A stretch of 19,553 nt of DNA from Spirulina sp. DLM2.Bin59. Its GTDB lineage: Bacteria > Cyanobacteriota > Cyanobacteriia > Cyanobacteriales > Spirulinaceae. Of this stretch, positions 8,192-17,325 are shown piece after piece. A model generated the notes under the pieces. That model saw only the letters and a program-made list of their open reading frames with translations. It ran no database searches and was not told the origin of the DNA. Within the stretch, counting starts at the first letter, position 1. Every line of letters begins with the position of its first letter. Position numbers and translations under genes: made by a program. Where the stretch lies: contig RECT01000241.1 in the NCBI GenBank assembly GCA_007693875.1, positions 1 to 19,553 on the forward strand, in the 5' to 3' direction.

Positions 8192-8357
8192 GGCTGGCAA
8201 TAGGAATCAGGTGATGTCTGTCGCTCTCAGTATCTGCACAGCAGATTATGTTTTCTTATAGCATTTTTTAGCGGGGCTGACAACGGATCAAAAAGGTGGG
8301 GCTTGGGGAAGGTGGTCAAACAATCAGTATTTAAGCACCAATATCATCATTGATCGC

Positions 8358-8440
8358 TCTGACGCACCCGACAATGCGTAGGGTGCGTCAGATTAATAAC
8401 CTAGGACATCAAAGAGTCGCTTAACGGCTGACGCACCATT
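8358..8440. repeat. Dispersed inverted-repeat element (TGACGCACC type) in a 315-base gene-free gap
   Basis: Perfect 12-bp arms TCTGACGCACCC (8358-8369) and GGGTGCGTCAGA (8381-8392) enclose an 11-base loop. A third copy, TGACGCACC, is at 8429-8437. This matches, from memory, a small palindromic element frequent between cyanobacterial genes, probably a decayed MITE-like unit. The rest of the gap (8192-8506) is AT-richer and holds the promoter region of the BMP gene at its left end; I see no gene or clear promoter boxes. Confidence 0.6.
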
Positions 8441-8506
8441 TATTGAGCAATCTGATTAAGTAGTTGATACCTAATTTTTTTGCGCTTTGGGGTTATGAAT
8501 GGAAGC

Positions 8507-9634
8507 TTAATCAGTTCTGAGCCGATGCAGGTGGTTTTCAATGTAGGCGATCGCCGCTGCCACCGTTGCTTGCTCTCCCCCTAAACTGTGGTAATGGCTC
8601 CCATATCCCCATTGGCGATCGTGCTGTGCCGGATTGGTAAAGGCACTACCCAAGAGGACTAAGGTTTCAATGGTAAAGGCAGCGGCAGCATGCATTAACA
8701 TGCTGGAGTTACAGATCACCAAGTCCGCCCCTGCTAGGAGGGCGAAGGTTTGGCGGAGGCTTAACTCCCCCATGAGATTTTCGACGGGCAGAGCGTTAAA
8801 TTGGTTTCCCTGGTGGCGATCGCCCTCCCCCCCGACGAGCACCAATGCTAAATCCTGCTGCTGGGCCAAATGAGCCAAAACTTGCCGATACTGTACCAAG
8901 GGCCAATAACGCTGATCTAAACCGGAGCCGGGGCCAACGACAATTTTAATTTTGCCCTTACCGATCTGTTCCCAAAGGGCTTGGGCCGTTAACTGTTCCT
9001 CCGGGGTGAGAAATAATTGGGGACGACAGGGGGGGAATTCCGTTGCGCCTAAATATTCTGCAAAGCGCAGGGCAGACTGTCCCACCTGGATATCGGGTTG
9101 ATAGGGTATGGCATATTCCATTGCGGTTTCTCCCCCAGCATAGCCACTGACACCCCACCGTCGGGGAATTTTGGCCCGGAGAAGTAGCATCGCCCCCCAA
9201 ACACTGCCGAAAATATCAATGCCGACATCAGGTTTTAGGGCTGTTAATGCGGTAATTTCTGGGGATTGGTAAAGGTAGTGTAGGCGGTGCCAAAGGGTTT
9301 GGTGATTCTGGGGAATTCCTTTGTTAAACCAAGGGGCATTGATGGTAAGAATATGATCTACATGGGGATTTTCGAGGAGGATAGGCCGGGCCCAATGACC
9401 AACACCGACGGTGATTTTGACTTGGGGATGATGGTGTTTAAGGGCGGCAAATAGGGGGGTAATGATGAGCAGATCACCGAGATCATTGTTGCGTAAAATG
9501 AAGATATGTTCTGGCTGTTGTGGGTTTGTGTGCTGCGGTGGGGGGGTGAGATGGCTCCAACTTTGGAGGATGAGGTTGGTGAATTTTTGTGCTAGTGAAA
9601 AGGCGATCGCTCTGATGGTTTGCTGAATCGGCAT
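8507..9634 (-). CDS. Glycosyltransferase family 9 (ADP-heptose:LPS heptosyltransferase-like)
   Basis: I start this at the ATG at 9634 (375 residues). The frame continues upstream to a TTG at 9724, but that stretch is not family-like. GT9 enzymes transfer a sugar, classically heptose, to growing lipopolysaccharide core or other cell-surface glycans. Seen here: the N-lobe motif FILRNNDLGDLLIITPLFAAL (about 45-65), a strand with KITVGVG, the second-lobe nucleotide-sugar site IVVGPGSGLDQRYWP (231-245), LVLVGGEGD (264-272), and the late acceptor and phosphate-binding motif VICNSSMLMHAAAAF (306-320), a variant of the usual SNDSGPMHLAAA. No signal peptide is visible; the enzyme is likely cytoplasmic at the inner membrane. 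It is divergent from rsmB and stands alone, not in a visible LPS cluster, so the acceptor is unknown. Many cyanobacteria lack heptose in LPS, so the sugar may differ. Confidence 0.85.
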   Translation of the reverse strand: MPIQQTIRAIAFSLAQKFTNLILQSWSHLTPPPQHTNPQQPEHIFILRNNDLGDLLIITPLFAALKHHHPQVKITVGVGHWARPILLENPHVDHILTINAPWFNKGIPQNHQTLWHRLHYLYQSPEITALTALKPDVGIDIFGSVWGAMLLLRAKIPRRWGVSGYAGGETAMEYAIPYQPDIQVGQSALRFAEYLGATEFPPCRPQLFLTPEEQLTAQALWEQIGKGKIKIVVGPGSGLDQRYWPLVQYRQVLAHLAQQQDLALVLVGGEGDRHQGNQFNALPVENLMGELSLRQTFALLAGADLVICNSSMLMHAAAAFTIETLVLLGSAFTNPAQHDRQWGYGSHYHSLGGEQATVAAAIAYIENHLHRLRTD

Positions 9635-9785
9635 TGATGTGATCTGAACATCTGTTTTGAATCGTCCCCCAAATTTAGCGCAGAAATTGCCGTGATTCCT
9701 GGATTGGTGTTCACCGAACCCCAATCCCTTCCCAGGGGTTCCGGGAAACCGCTAATCTGGGAAGTCCAGAACGTTACCCCTGCTC

Positions 9786-11123
9786 ATGAATCCTCGCCAC
9801 CTTGCCCTGATCACGCTGCAACAAATCGATCGCCACGGCGCCTATACCGATATTGCCCTCGATCGCACCCTGGGCAAAACCCCCGACCTGCCCAAGCCGG
9901 ATCGCGCCCTCGTCACTGAACTCGTCTACGGTGTGGTGCGTCGTCAACGCACCCTCAACGCCATCATTGATCATCTGGGGACAAAACCCGCCCAAGCTCA
10001 ACCTCCCCTATTACGCACGATCCTGCAATTGGGCCTCTATCAACTCCGCTATCTCGATCATGTTCCCCCCTCCGCTGCGGTGGATACCAGTGTTGAACTG
10101 GCGAAAACCAACGGCCAAGGGCGATTAACGAAAGTTGTGAATGGTTTGCTGCGGAATTATCTCCGCCAGATCGAGGCGGGCAATGATCCCCTGACGCTCC
10201 CCGCTGATCCGATGGAACGGTTGGGGATTACCGCCAGTTTTCCCGATTGGATGGTGGGGCAATGGTGGGGGGAATTGGGAGAAGAGGAGGCGATCGCCCT
10301 TTGTGATTGGTTTAATCAGGCTCCGGTGATTGATCTGCGGGTCAATCCTCTCAAATCTGACCCCGCCACGGTGCAAGCGGCCTTATTAGAATCCGGCGTG
10401 AAGGCGCAAACTGTTCCCGGTTTGCCCCGCGCCCTCCGTTTGCCGGGTTCTGTGGGGGCAATTCCCAAGTTGCCGGGTTTTCGGCGGGGTTGGTGGACGG
10501 TGCAGGATAGTAGTGCTCAATGGGTGGGGGCGTTGTTGGATCCCCAACCGGGGGAAACGATTATCGATGCCTGTGGTGCGCCGGGGGGGAAAACCACGGA
10601 TATGGCGGAACGGATGGGGGATGTGGGGACGGTGATCGCCTGCGATCGCACTCCCCACCGCCTCGAAAAAGTCCGCCAAAATGCCCAACGGTTAGGGTTA
10701 ACCTGTATTGAAACCCATCTGGGGGATAGTGCGACCCGTGGCGATTTTGTCGGGTGGGCGGATCGTCTCCTCCTTGATGTTCCCTGTTCCGGTTTGGGAA
10801 CGCTCCACCGTCACCCCGATATTCGGTGGCGACAAACCCCGGAGAATATTGCCCAACTCACGCAGCTACAAAAGCAACTCTTAGCCAATACCGCCCGCTG
10901 GCTTAAACCCGGTGGCCGGTTAGTCTATGCCACCTGTACCCTCAACCCGCCGGAAAATGAGGCGATTATTGAGGATTTTTTAAAGGATCATCCTAATTGG
11001 CAGATCAGCCCCCCTGGCCCTGAGTTTGCCCCCTTTGCCAGTCCCGAAGGTTGGGTAAAAATTTGGCCCCACCGGGCGCAAATGGATGGCTTTTTTATGG
11101 TGGCGATCGCAGCTCCGGCGTAA
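9786..11123 (+). CDS. rsmB: 16S rRNA (cytosine967-C5)-methyltransferase RsmB
   Basis: The 445-residue protein (E. coli RsmB is 429) methylates C967 of 16S rRNA using S-adenosylmethionine. An N-terminal NusB-like RNA-binding helical domain is visible (about 1-130: PRHLALITLQQID, DRALVTELVYGVVRRQ, PPSAAVDTSVELAK). The Rossmann methyltransferase domain follows: the SAM loop DACGAPGGKTTDMAE (261-275), the acidic residue in VIACDRTPHRL, the motif IV cysteine C334 in LDVPCSGLGTLHRHPDIRW, and the motif VI catalytic cysteine C384 in YATCTLNPPENE. Both cysteines of the m5C mechanism are present. The C-terminus GFFMVAI is also typical. The start ATG begins the family's conserved N-terminus. The gene is divergent from the GT9 gene across about 150 bases. 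Confidence 0.96.
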   Translation: MNPRHLALITLQQIDRHGAYTDIALDRTLGKTPDLPKPDRALVTELVYGVVRRQRTLNAIIDHLGTKPAQAQPPLLRTILQLGLYQLRYLDHVPPSAAVDTSVELAKTNGQGRLTKVVNGLLRNYLRQIEAGNDPLTLPADPMERLGITASFPDWMVGQWWGELGEEEAIALCDWFNQAPVIDLRVNPLKSDPATVQAALLESGVKAQTVPGLPRALRLPGSVGAIPKLPGFRRGWWTVQDSSAQWVGALLDPQPGETIIDACGAPGGKTTDMAERMGDVGTVIACDRTPHRLEKVRQNAQRLGLTCIETHLGDSATRGDFVGWADRLLLDVPCSGLGTLHRHPDIRWRQTPENIAQLTQLQKQLLANTARWLKPGGRLVYATCTLNPPENEAIIEDFLKDHPNWQISPPGPEFAPFASPEGWVKIWPHRAQMDGFFMVAIAAPA

Positions 11124-11207
11124 ATGGCCGGGGAATCGCTGAGGTTAGTGAGTTATACAATTGATCGGCGTGGGGGGCGTTGGCGTAAGCCTGCCGGAGG
11201 CACAAAG

Positions 11208-11222
11208 ATTTTTCGCCCCTAC
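11208..11222. repeat. Half copy of the GGGGCGAAAAATTTTTCGCCCC-type element
   Basis: ATTTTTCGCCCCTAC here matches the right half of the perfect palindrome at 15118-15139. It is preceded by GGGGCGTTGGCGTAAGCC and CCTGCCGGAGGC, which look like a decayed or composite copy. It lies in the 129-base gap between rsmB and the hydrolase gene. Confidence 0.5.
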
Positions 11223-11252
11223 GGCATGATCTGCAATTAAGGGGATTGGATT

Positions 11253-12077
11253 ATGGATCGCGAGCAATGGCGGCGGCTGCTGATTGGGGAATTGAGTTGG
11301 GCGCGGTTGGGGCGATCGCTCCTCTTCATCTACGCCTTTTTCGCCCTTTATGTCTTTTTCATGGCGGATCGGATGATCTTTGTGCCGCAACCCGCCAGTT
11401 ATGGGCCTGGGACTGATCTGATTCCCATTGCCACCCCCCAATCACAACTCATCCAAGCCATTCACCGCCCCAACCCCGATGCCACCCATACGATCCTCTA
11501 TTCCCATGGCAACGCTGAGGATTTGGGGGACATTGCCCCGATCCTTGATATTCTCTACAACGCCGGGTTTAGCGTCTTTGCCTACGATTATCGCGGCTAT
11601 GGCCGCAGTGAGGGCCGCCCCTCGGAGGCTAACGCCTACGAAGATATTGAGGCGGCCTATCAATATCTTGTCACCGTTGCCCAGATTCCGCCCTCAGAAA
11701 TTATCCTCTTGGGGCGATCGGTGGGGGGTGGCCCCTCGGTGGATTTAGCCACCCGTCACCCGGTGGGGGGCTTGATCCTGGAAAGCACGTTTACCCAAGC
11801 GTTCCGCACCGTCGTTCCCTTCCCCCTGCTCCCCTTCGATAAATTTCGCAACATCGCCAAAATTGGCGAGGTCAATGCCCCGATCCTAATCATCCATGGC
11901 ACAGCGGATGAAGCAATTCCCTTTAGCCATGGCCAACAACTCTATGCGGCAGCCCCCGAACCGAAGCGATCGCTCTGGGTGGAAGGGGCCGGCCATAATG
12001 ATTTGGTTTGGGTTGCGGGGGAAACCTACGGCGAAACCCTCCAAGCCTTTAGCCAATCGTTAACCGCTCAAGATTAA
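11253..12077 (+). CDS. Membrane-anchored alpha/beta hydrolase (BEM46/ABHD17-like)
   Basis: The 274-residue protein is an alpha/beta-hydrolase fold enzyme of the serine type. An N-terminal membrane segment (about 20-38, SLLFIYAFFALYVFF) probably anchors it, followed by MIFVPQP as in BEM46-like proteins. The oxyanion region is YSHGNAED (83-90). The nucleophile elbow GRSVGG gives S156. The acid is D219 in IIHGTADEAIP. The base is H248 in GAGHND. YDYRGYGRSEG (111-121) is the conserved segment after strand 4. All three catalytic residues are present, so it should be an active esterase, thioesterase or peptidase; the substrate cannot be told. The start ATG is preceded by AAGGGG at a suitable distance. 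It may be read with the zinc-ribbon gene 86 bases downstream. Confidence 0.88.
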   Translation: MDREQWRRLLIGELSWARLGRSLLFIYAFFALYVFFMADRMIFVPQPASYGPGTDLIPIATPQSQLIQAIHRPNPDATHTILYSHGNAEDLGDIAPILDILYNAGFSVFAYDYRGYGRSEGRPSEANAYEDIEAAYQYLVTVAQIPPSEIILLGRSVGGGPSVDLATRHPVGGLILESTFTQAFRTVVPFPLLPFDKFRNIAKIGEVNAPILIIHGTADEAIPFSHGQQLYAAAPEPKRSLWVEGAGHNDLVWVAGETYGETLQAFSQSLTAQD

Positions 12078-12093
12078 ATTTTGTAAAAAAAGT

Positions 12094-12148
12094 TTGACAT
12101 TTCCCTATAACTTTCAATCGTTCTGCGTAGAGAAAAGGTAACACCTTT
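12094..12148 (+). promoter_or_regulatory. Possible promoter and leader hairpin of the zinc-ribbon gene
   Basis: A perfect -35-like TTGACA is at 12094-12099 and TATAAC at 12106-12111, but the spacing of six is wrong for a pair; each would need a weak partner. A small hairpin, AAAGGT/ACCTTT with a three-base loop (12134-12148), lies just before the start codon. It is a weak promoter call only. Confidence 0.25.
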
Positions 12149-12163
12149 GACGCGGGCGTAGTC

Positions 12164-12439
12164 ATGTCGAGTTCTTCCCCCAGTAATACCCCCAGCTTGC
12201 CCCACTGCACCGCTTGCCCCAAATGTGGCAAATTCACCATCGTTGCAGAAGGCCATCAACTCTACGTCTGCCTCGCCTGTGGCGAAAAAAAAAGCACCGC
12301 CAAAAAGAAACCCAAAGATCCCCCCATTTTTGGCGTAACCCTGGCGATCGCTGGCTTAGTAATCTTCCTCAACTTCCTCCACGAAACCGAAAACCGCCGC
12401 CCCTCCTTTCAACCCCCCACCAACACCCAAAGCCCCTAA
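12164..12439 (+). CDS. Small zinc-ribbon protein with one membrane segment
   Basis: The 91-residue protein starts with a Ser/Pro-rich tail, then a zinc ribbon with knuckles CPKCG (C18, C21) and CLACG (C36, C39) joined by KFTIVAEGHQLYV, then a Lys-rich stretch (42-51), a single membrane segment (about 55-72, FGVTLAIAGLVIFLNFL) and a short polar tail. The four cysteines are correctly spaced to bind one zinc ion. The lysine cluster before the membrane segment suggests that the ribbon stays in the cytoplasm. I do not recognise a named family; similar short ribbon-plus-membrane proteins occur in cyanobacteria without assigned function. It lies between a membrane-anchored hydrolase and leuS on the same strand. 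That it is a real gene is supported by the intact ribbon and its frame ending cleanly. Confidence 0.75.
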   Translation: MSSSSPSNTPSLPHCTACPKCGKFTIVAEGHQLYVCLACGEKKSTAKKKPKDPPIFGVTLAIAGLVIFLNFLHETENRRPSFQPPTNTQSP

Positions 12440-12455
12440 TCACCTCCCCACCCGC

Positions 12456-12497
12456 ATTCCCCATTCCCTGTTCCCCATTCCCTGTTCCCACTCCCCA
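12456..12497. repeat. Six tandem heptamers (STRR-like)
   Basis: The stretch divides exactly into ATTCCCC, ATTCCCT, GTTCCCC, ATTCCCT, GTTCCCA and CTCCCCA. Such short tandemly repeated heptanucleotides are known between cyanobacterial genes. It sits just upstream of leuS, after the zinc-ribbon stop codon. Confidence 0.7.
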
Positions 12498-12550
12498 AAA
12501 GCCATAAAATAAAAACCAGTATCGTTTTATAACCCCGAGGAGCAAACACT

Positions 12551-15109
12551 GTGGAATCCCGCTATCAAGCCGCTGCGATTGAATCGAAATGGCAACAGTT
12601 TTGGGCTGACCAGGGGTTAGACCGCACCGGGGATGATCCCCAAAAACCCAAGTTTTACGCCCTCTCGATGTTTCCCTACCCCTCCGGAAGTCTCCACATG
12701 GGCCATGTGCGCAACTATGTGATTACCGATGTGATCGCCCGGCAGAAGCGGATGCAAGGTTATCGGGTGTTGCACCCCATGGGCTGGGATGCCTTTGGGC
12801 TACCGGCGGAAAATGCCGCCATCGATCGCGGTATTCCCCCCGCCACTTGGACGCTACAAAATATTGCCCAAATGCGAGAACAGTTGAAGGAATTGGGCCT
12901 CTCCATTGATTGGGAGCGGGAAGTCACCACCTGCGCCCCGGATTACTACCGCTGGACGCAATGGCTGTTTTTACAATTCCTCGATGCGGGCCTGGCCTAC
13001 CAAAGAGAGGCGGCGGTGAATTGGGATCCTATCGATCAAACGGTGTTGGCCAATGAGCAGGTGGATAGTGAGGGGAAATCTTGGCGATCGGGGGCGAAGG
13101 TGGAGCGTAAGTTATTGCGCCAATGGTTTTTGAAAATTACCGACTATGCCGAAGCCCTGTTACAGGATTTGGATCAGCTCACCGGCTGGCCGGAGCGGGT
13201 GAAGTTAATGCAGGAAAATTGGATCGGTAAATCCGTGGGGGCCTATTTAGAGTTTCCCATTGTGGGGTTGGATCAAAAAATTGCTGTGTTTACGACGCGC
13301 CCCGATACGGTTTACGGCGTGACTTATTTGGTGTTGGCTCCCGAACATCCCTTAACGGCTGAAGTGACGAAGGGCGATCGCACCGCCGCCGTTGAGCAAT
13401 TCGCCCAGGAAATCGCCCAAACCAGCGAACAGGATCGCACCGCTGAAGATAAGCCGAAGCGGGGCATTCCCACCGGGGGCATGGCCATTAATCCCTTCAC
13501 GGGGGAGGAAGTGCCGATCTGGATTGCGGATTATGTGTTGTATGAATATGGGACGGGGGCAGTGATGGGGGTTCCGGCCCATGATCAGCGGGATTTTGCC
13601 TTTGCCCGTCAGAATGATTTGGCGATTAAAACCGTGATTATTCCCCCCGATGGCGATGGTGATGCTGTTCTGGAGCAGGCCTATACGGAGCCAGGGGTGA
13701 TGGTCAATTCTGGCCCCTTTGATGGCACCGATTCCCGAACCGGAAAAACGCAAATTATTGAATATGCCGAGGCTCAGGGCTACGGTAAAGCGCGGATTCA
13801 ATACCGGTTGCGGGATTGGCTGATTTCCCGGCAACGGTATTGGGGTTGCCCGATTCCGGTGATCCATTGCCCCAGTTGTGGGACGGTTCCGGTTCCCGAT
13901 GCTGATTTGCCGGTGAAGTTGCCGGAACAGGTGGCGTTTTCCGGGCGTGGCCCTTCCCCTTTGGCGAAAATGGCGGATTGGGTGAATGTGCCTTGTCCCA
14001 GTTGTGGGGAACCGGCGAAACGGGAAACCGACACAATGGACACGTTTATTGATTCCTCTTGGTATTTCCTCCGCTATACCGATGCATTAAATGATCAGGC
14101 GGTGTTCACCCCAGAGGCGGCCCAAAATTGGCTGGCGGTGGATCAGTATGTGGGGGGGATTGAGCACGCGATTTTACACCTACTTTATTCCCGATTCTTT
14201 ACGAAGGTGTTGCGCGATCGCAACCTGATCACCATCAATGAACCCTTTCAACGGCTCCTCACCCAGGGGATGGTGCAGGCCCTCACCTATAAAAATCCGG
14301 TAACAGGGAAATATATCCCCGCCGATCAGGTGGATAGCAGTAACCCCCAAGACCCGGAAACCGGGGAACCTTTGGAGGCGTTCTATGAAAAAATGTCGAA
14401 GTCGAAATACAACGGCGTTGATCCCAAGGCGGTGCTGGGGAAATATGGGGCGGATACGGCGCGGATGTTTATCCTCTTTAAAGCTCCCCCGGAAAAGGAT
14501 CTGGAATGGGATGATGCCGATGTAGAGGGGCAATTCCGCTTTTTAAATCGGGTGTGGCGGTTAGTGCAGGGTTATCAGGGGGTGACTCCCTCGGTAGCTG
14601 GGGAATTGAGCAAGGCGGAGAAGGAGCTACGGCGGGCCATCCATGGGGCGATCGCCGCCATTTCTGAAGACCTGGAAGGGGATTATCAATTCAATACCGC
14701 TGTTTCGGAATTAATGAAATTGAGCAACGCCCTAGGGGATGCGGATTGTCTCACTTCCCCAGTTTATCAGGAGGGGATTGATACGCTGCTGATCCTCTTG
14801 GCTCCCTTTGCCCCCCATTTAGCGGAAGAACTGTGGCATCAGTTGGGGCGATCGGGTTCCATCCATCAACAGGCTTGGCCCGTTGCCGATCCCGATGCTT
14901 TGGCAGTGGATGAAATTCCCCTGGTGGTGCAGGTGATGGGCAAAAAGCGGGATCTGATCCAAGTCCCCGCCAGCGCAACGAAGGCAGAACTCGAAGCCTA
15001 TGCCCGCAATTCGGCGAAAATCCAACCCTATCTAGAGGGTCAGGTGGTGAAAAAGGTGATCGTTGTGCCGGGTAAATTGGTGAATTTCGTCGTTGCACCT
15101 CAATCCTAA
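12551..15109 (+). CDS. leuS: Leucyl-tRNA synthetase
   Basis: The 852-residue protein (E. coli LeuRS is 860) charges tRNA-Leu in the cytoplasm. It starts at GTG, eight bases after a good ribosome-binding site, GAGGAGC (12536-12542). Class I signatures are clear: the HIGH motif as HMGH (49-52) in [16 protein letters not shown], and KMSKS at 614-618. The CP1 editing domain has TTRPDT and [10 protein letters not shown], which remove mischarged non-leucine products. A zinc-binding module shows paired CPSCG knuckles around 13868-14010. [15 protein letters not shown] is the expected catalytic-domain segment. The C-terminal anticodon-binding and tail domains are complete ([35 protein letters not shown]). 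Nothing is missing. Downstream repeats with strong hairpins may end transcription. Confidence 0.98.
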   Translation: MESRYQAAAIESKWQQFWADQGLDRTGDDPQKPKFYALSMFPYPSGSLHMGHVRNYVITDVIARQKRMQGYRVLHPMGWDAFGLPAENAAIDRGIPPATWTLQNIAQMREQLKELGLSIDWEREVTTCAPDYYRWTQWLFLQFLDAGLAYQREAAVNWDPIDQTVLANEQVDSEGKSWRSGAKVERKLLRQWFLKITDYAEALLQDLDQLTGWPERVKLMQENWIGKSVGAYLEFPIVGLDQKIAVFTTRPDTVYGVTYLVLAPEHPLTAEVTKGDRTAAVEQFAQEIAQTSEQDRTAEDKPKRGIPTGGMAINPFTGEEVPIWIADYVLYEYGTGAVMGVPAHDQRDFAFARQNDLAIKTVIIPPDGDGDAVLEQAYTEPGVMVNSGPFDGTDSRTGKTQIIEYAEAQGYGKARIQYRLRDWLISRQRYWGCPIPVIHCPSCGTVPVPDADLPVKLPEQVAFSGRGPSPLAKMADWVNVPCPSCGEPAKRETDTMDTFIDSSWYFLRYTDALNDQAVFTPEAAQNWLAVDQYVGGIEHAILHLLYSRFFTKVLRDRNLITINEPFQRLLTQGMVQALTYKNPVTGKYIPADQVDSSNPQDPETGEPLEAFYEKMSKSKYNGVDPKAVLGKYGADTARMFILFKAPPEKDLEWDDADVEGQFRFLNRVWRLVQGYQGVTPSVAGELSKAEKELRRAIHGAIAAISEDLEGDYQFNTAVSELMKLSNALGDADCLTSPVYQEGIDTLLILLAPFAPHLAEELWHQLGRSGSIHQQAWPVADPDALAVDEIPLVVQVMGKKRDLIQVPASATKAELEAYARNSAKIQPYLEGQVVKKVIVVPGKLVNFVVAPQS

Positions 15110-15117
15110 ATTTTGTA

Positions 15118-15139
15118 GGGGCGAAAAATTTTTCGCCCC
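15118..15139. repeat. Perfect 22-bp palindrome after leuS
   Basis: Arms GGGGCGAAAAA (15118-15128) and TTTTTCGCCCC (15129-15139) are exact reverse complements with no loop. The sequence is a recurring cyanobacterial intergenic element; half a copy occurs at 11208-11222. Beginning eight bases after the leuS stop, it may also serve as a 3' end or terminator structure. Confidence 0.65.
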
Positions 15140-15154
15140 CACGGGAACCCATAA

Positions 15155-15286
15155 AAAACCCCCCTTTTTAAGGGGGGCAGGGGGGATCTCGCTTCGCCTG
15201 GGCTGAACGATCCCCCCGGCTACGCCGACCCCCTTTTTAAGGGGGTTATCCAACACCCCCCTTGATAAGGGGGGCAGGGGGGATCT
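15155..15286. repeat. Cluster of three G/C-run repeats abutting psbU
   Basis: Three related units: CCCCCCTTTTTAAGGGGGG followed by CAGGGGGGATC (15159-15187); an opposite-facing copy, GATCCCCCC...CCCCCTTTTTAAGGGGG (15209-15245); and CCCCCCTTGATAAGGGGGG followed by CAGGGGGGATC (15255-15285). The last runs into the psbU stop codon on the minus strand. A shorter relative, CCCCATTTAAAAGGGGG, is at about 17878-17894. These are dispersed intergenic elements rather than genes. Confidence 0.7.
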
Positions 15287-15668
15287 AGTCGTAAATGCCG
15301 TTGTTGAGGCGATCGTCCCCTTCCGTGAAGACATCAACCGCATCCAACACTGTGAATGCTTCCAAATTGGCTTGGAGGCGTTCCTTCTGGGTTTCCGACA
15401 GCCCCGGAATGTTCAAAACATCCTTCACTTCGTCATAGGGCGCATTTTTGACAATTTTTTGCGCCAACACGGGGTAGAAACCGCGCAACTTGCGGAATGC
15501 TCGAACATTAGTATTATTGAGGTCAATTTTTGCCCCAAACTCCGTCTGTAGCATCACATCCGCATTATTGCGGTAGGTGGTTTCTGCGGCTTGGCTCGGT
15601 TGAGCACCCCAGAAAAACACACCCATGATCAGCACCACCACTAATAGCCCATTGATTAATCGTTTCAT
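15285..15668 (-). CDS. psbU: Photosystem II 12 kDa extrinsic protein PsbU
   Basis: The 127-residue precursor belongs to the lumenal cap that stabilises the oxygen-evolving manganese-calcium cluster of photosystem II, alongside PsbO and PsbV. A Sec-type signal peptide is clear: MKRLINGLL, a hydrophobic core to about residue 21, and cleavage after PSQA (about residue 27), leaving a mature protein near 100 residues as expected. The mature part has the typical helix-hairpin-helix fold: GAKIDLNNTNVRAFRKLRGFYP, APYDEVKDVLNIPGLSE, and the C-terminus DDRLNNGIYD. The ATG follows a strong GAGGAG site at the right distance. The gene converges with leuS across the repeat cluster and is divergent from tldD over 165 bases. 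The run of repeats reaching its stop codon is unusual but leaves the C-terminus normal. Confidence 0.97.
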   Translation of the reverse strand: MKRLINGLLVVVLIMGVFFWGAQPSQAAETTYRNNADVMLQTEFGAKIDLNNTNVRAFRKLRGFYPVLAQKIVKNAPYDEVKDVLNIPGLSETQKERLQANLEAFTVLDAVDVFTEGDDRLNNGIYD

Positions 15669-15833
15669 GAATTCTCCTCAGCAAGCAGCAATTGAAGAAT
15701 AACCGCAGGCATTCTTCTTATATCCATTTGATATCCACCCATCTTAGCCCAGAAGGGGTCGCTCCACAGTCTTCTTGAGCAGAGTTCTGAGCCATGGATT
15801 TTGCTAGACTAAGCGAGACGCTGCTGATCACCC

Positions 15834-17321
15834 ATGCGAACTCCTATGTCTCCAAGCACCCTCTTGATCACGAAAGAACTCCCCACCCTCGACTATCACC
15901 TCGCCACCCCCGCCCGGTTTGATGGTACTTGGGAAGCCCCCCTCTCTACACTCCTCGGTTTAGGCCGGGCGGCGGGGGCCGATTTTGTTGAATTTTTCCT
16001 CGAACGGGTGAACTACATCAGTTGTTTGGCAGAGGACGATCGCATCACCAGTATTTCCCCCAGTCTCACCACGGGGGCGGGGATCCGCGTCTTTCGCGGC
16101 AAGGGGGATTGCTACGTTAGCACCAATGATCTTTCCTTTAAGGGCTTAAAAACCGCCCTCGAAAAGGCCCTCTCGATCCTCGGCCTCCATCTGCCCGGCC
16201 CCAATGCCTTCGTCCCTGAAATTTATCTCGAAATTTTGCGGGACTACGCCACGGCCAAGGATAAAGAACTGTGGCTGCCGGAATGTAGCTCCATCCAAGA
16301 AATGGGGGATGTTCTCCTGGCCACCACCGATAGCTTGGGGAAAGCCGCCAGCCATGTGCAATCGCGACGGGCGGCCTTTTTCCGGGATTGGCAGGAGGTA
16401 CTGGTGGCGGCCAGTGATGGCACGTTTGCGCGGGATATTCGCCTCACTCAATCCGCTTCCTGTAATGTCCTCTGTGCCGATGGGGAGCACCGCACCTCTA
16501 ACGGCTTGCGGGATGGGGATACGAGCGATCCCGATTTCCTCCGCAATTGGAATTATCAAAAGGCGGCGGCGCAAATTGCGGAAAGTGCGGGGCAGATGCT
16601 CTATGCGGACTATGTGGAGTCGGGAACTTACCCGGTGGTGATGGCCAACCATTTTGGTGGTGTGATTTTCCATGAGGCCTGTGGTCATCTGTTGGAAACG
16701 ACGCAAATCGAGCGCAAAACTACGCCCTTTTTGGATCAGAAGGGGGAAAAGATTGCCCATGAGAATCTGACGGCTTGGGATGAGGGGCGATCGGATGATG
16801 CCTTTGGCACGTTGGATATGGATGATGAGGGGATGCCGACGCAGCGGACGCTGTTGATCGAGAATGGGATTTTGAAGAATTTCCTGAGCGATCGCGCTGG
16901 CCAAATGCGGACGGGCCACCCCCGCACCGGCAGCGGCCGCCGTCAAAGTTACAACTACGCCGCCGCTTCCCGGATGCGCAACACCTATATTGCTCCTGGG
17001 GATTACAGTTTGGAGGCGATTTTTGCTTCCATTGATCGGGGCATCTATTGCAAGAAGATGGGGGGCGGCAGTGTGGGGCCGACGGGTGAGTTTAACTTTG
17101 GCGTGGATGAGGCCTATCTCATTGAAAAGGGGAAGGTGACGAAGCCGTTGAAGGGGGCGATCCTAATCGGTGAAGCTAAGGACATCATGCACAAGATTTC
17201 GATGTGTTCTGAGGATCTCAGTTTAGCGCCGGGTTTCTGTGGCTCCATCAGTGGCAATATCTACGTCACCGTCGGCCAACCTCATATTAAGGTGGATTCC
17301 ATCACCGTCGGCGGCCGCTAA
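15834..17321 (+). CDS. tldD: Metalloprotease TldD
   Basis: The 495-residue protein (E. coli TldD is 481) is the catalytic subunit of the TldD/TldE protease, which degrades unfolded peptides and matures some ribosomal peptides, including microcins. The zinc-binding HExxxH is HEACGH, with H280, E281 and H285. The conserved late cysteine, C469 in APGFCGS, is the third zinc ligand in this family. Other family segments are [10 protein letters not shown] (48-57), [19 protein letters not shown] (381-390) and [14 protein letters not shown] at the end. All key residues are present. The start is the ATG at 15834; a second ATG at 15846 is possible, and no clear ribosome-binding site decides between them. 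Its partner tldE lies 714 bases downstream, past repeats and a decayed toxin-antitoxin module. Confidence 0.96.
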   Translation: MRTPMSPSTLLITKELPTLDYHLATPARFDGTWEAPLSTLLGLGRAAGADFVEFFLERVNYISCLAEDDRITSISPSLTTGAGIRVFRGKGDCYVSTNDLSFKGLKTALEKALSILGLHLPGPNAFVPEIYLEILRDYATAKDKELWLPECSSIQEMGDVLLATTDSLGKAASHVQSRRAAFFRDWQEVLVAASDGTFARDIRLTQSASCNVLCADGEHRTSNGLRDGDTSDPDFLRNWNYQKAAAQIAESAGQMLYADYVESGTYPVVMANHFGGVIFHEACGHLLETTQIERKTTPFLDQKGEKIAHENLTAWDEGRSDDAFGTLDMDDEGMPTQRTLLIENGILKNFLSDRAGQMRTGHPRTGSGRRQSYNYAAASRMRNTYIAPGDYSLEAIFASIDRGIYCKKMGGGSVGPTGEFNFGVDEAYLIEKGKVTKPLKGAILIGEAKDIMHKISMCSEDLSLAPGFCGSISGNIYVTVGQPHIKVDSITVGGR

Positions 17322-17325
17322 CCCC

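Noticed and set aside
9635..9724. TTG-started extension of the GT9 protein
   Set aside because: The extra 30 residues do not resemble GT9 N-termini and run into the rsmB promoter region; the ATG at 9634 is preferred.
13352..13867. Long minus-strand open frame inside leuS (171 aa)
   Set aside because: A shadow of the leuS coding strand, low-complexity and with no recognisable domain.
15155..15286. CRISPR array
   Set aside because: The repeats are few, in mixed orientation, and lack regular unique spacers or cas genes.
16146..16946. Long minus-strand open frame inside tldD (266 aa)
   Set aside because: A shadow of tldD, whose plus-strand product carries the complete HExxxH protease signature.
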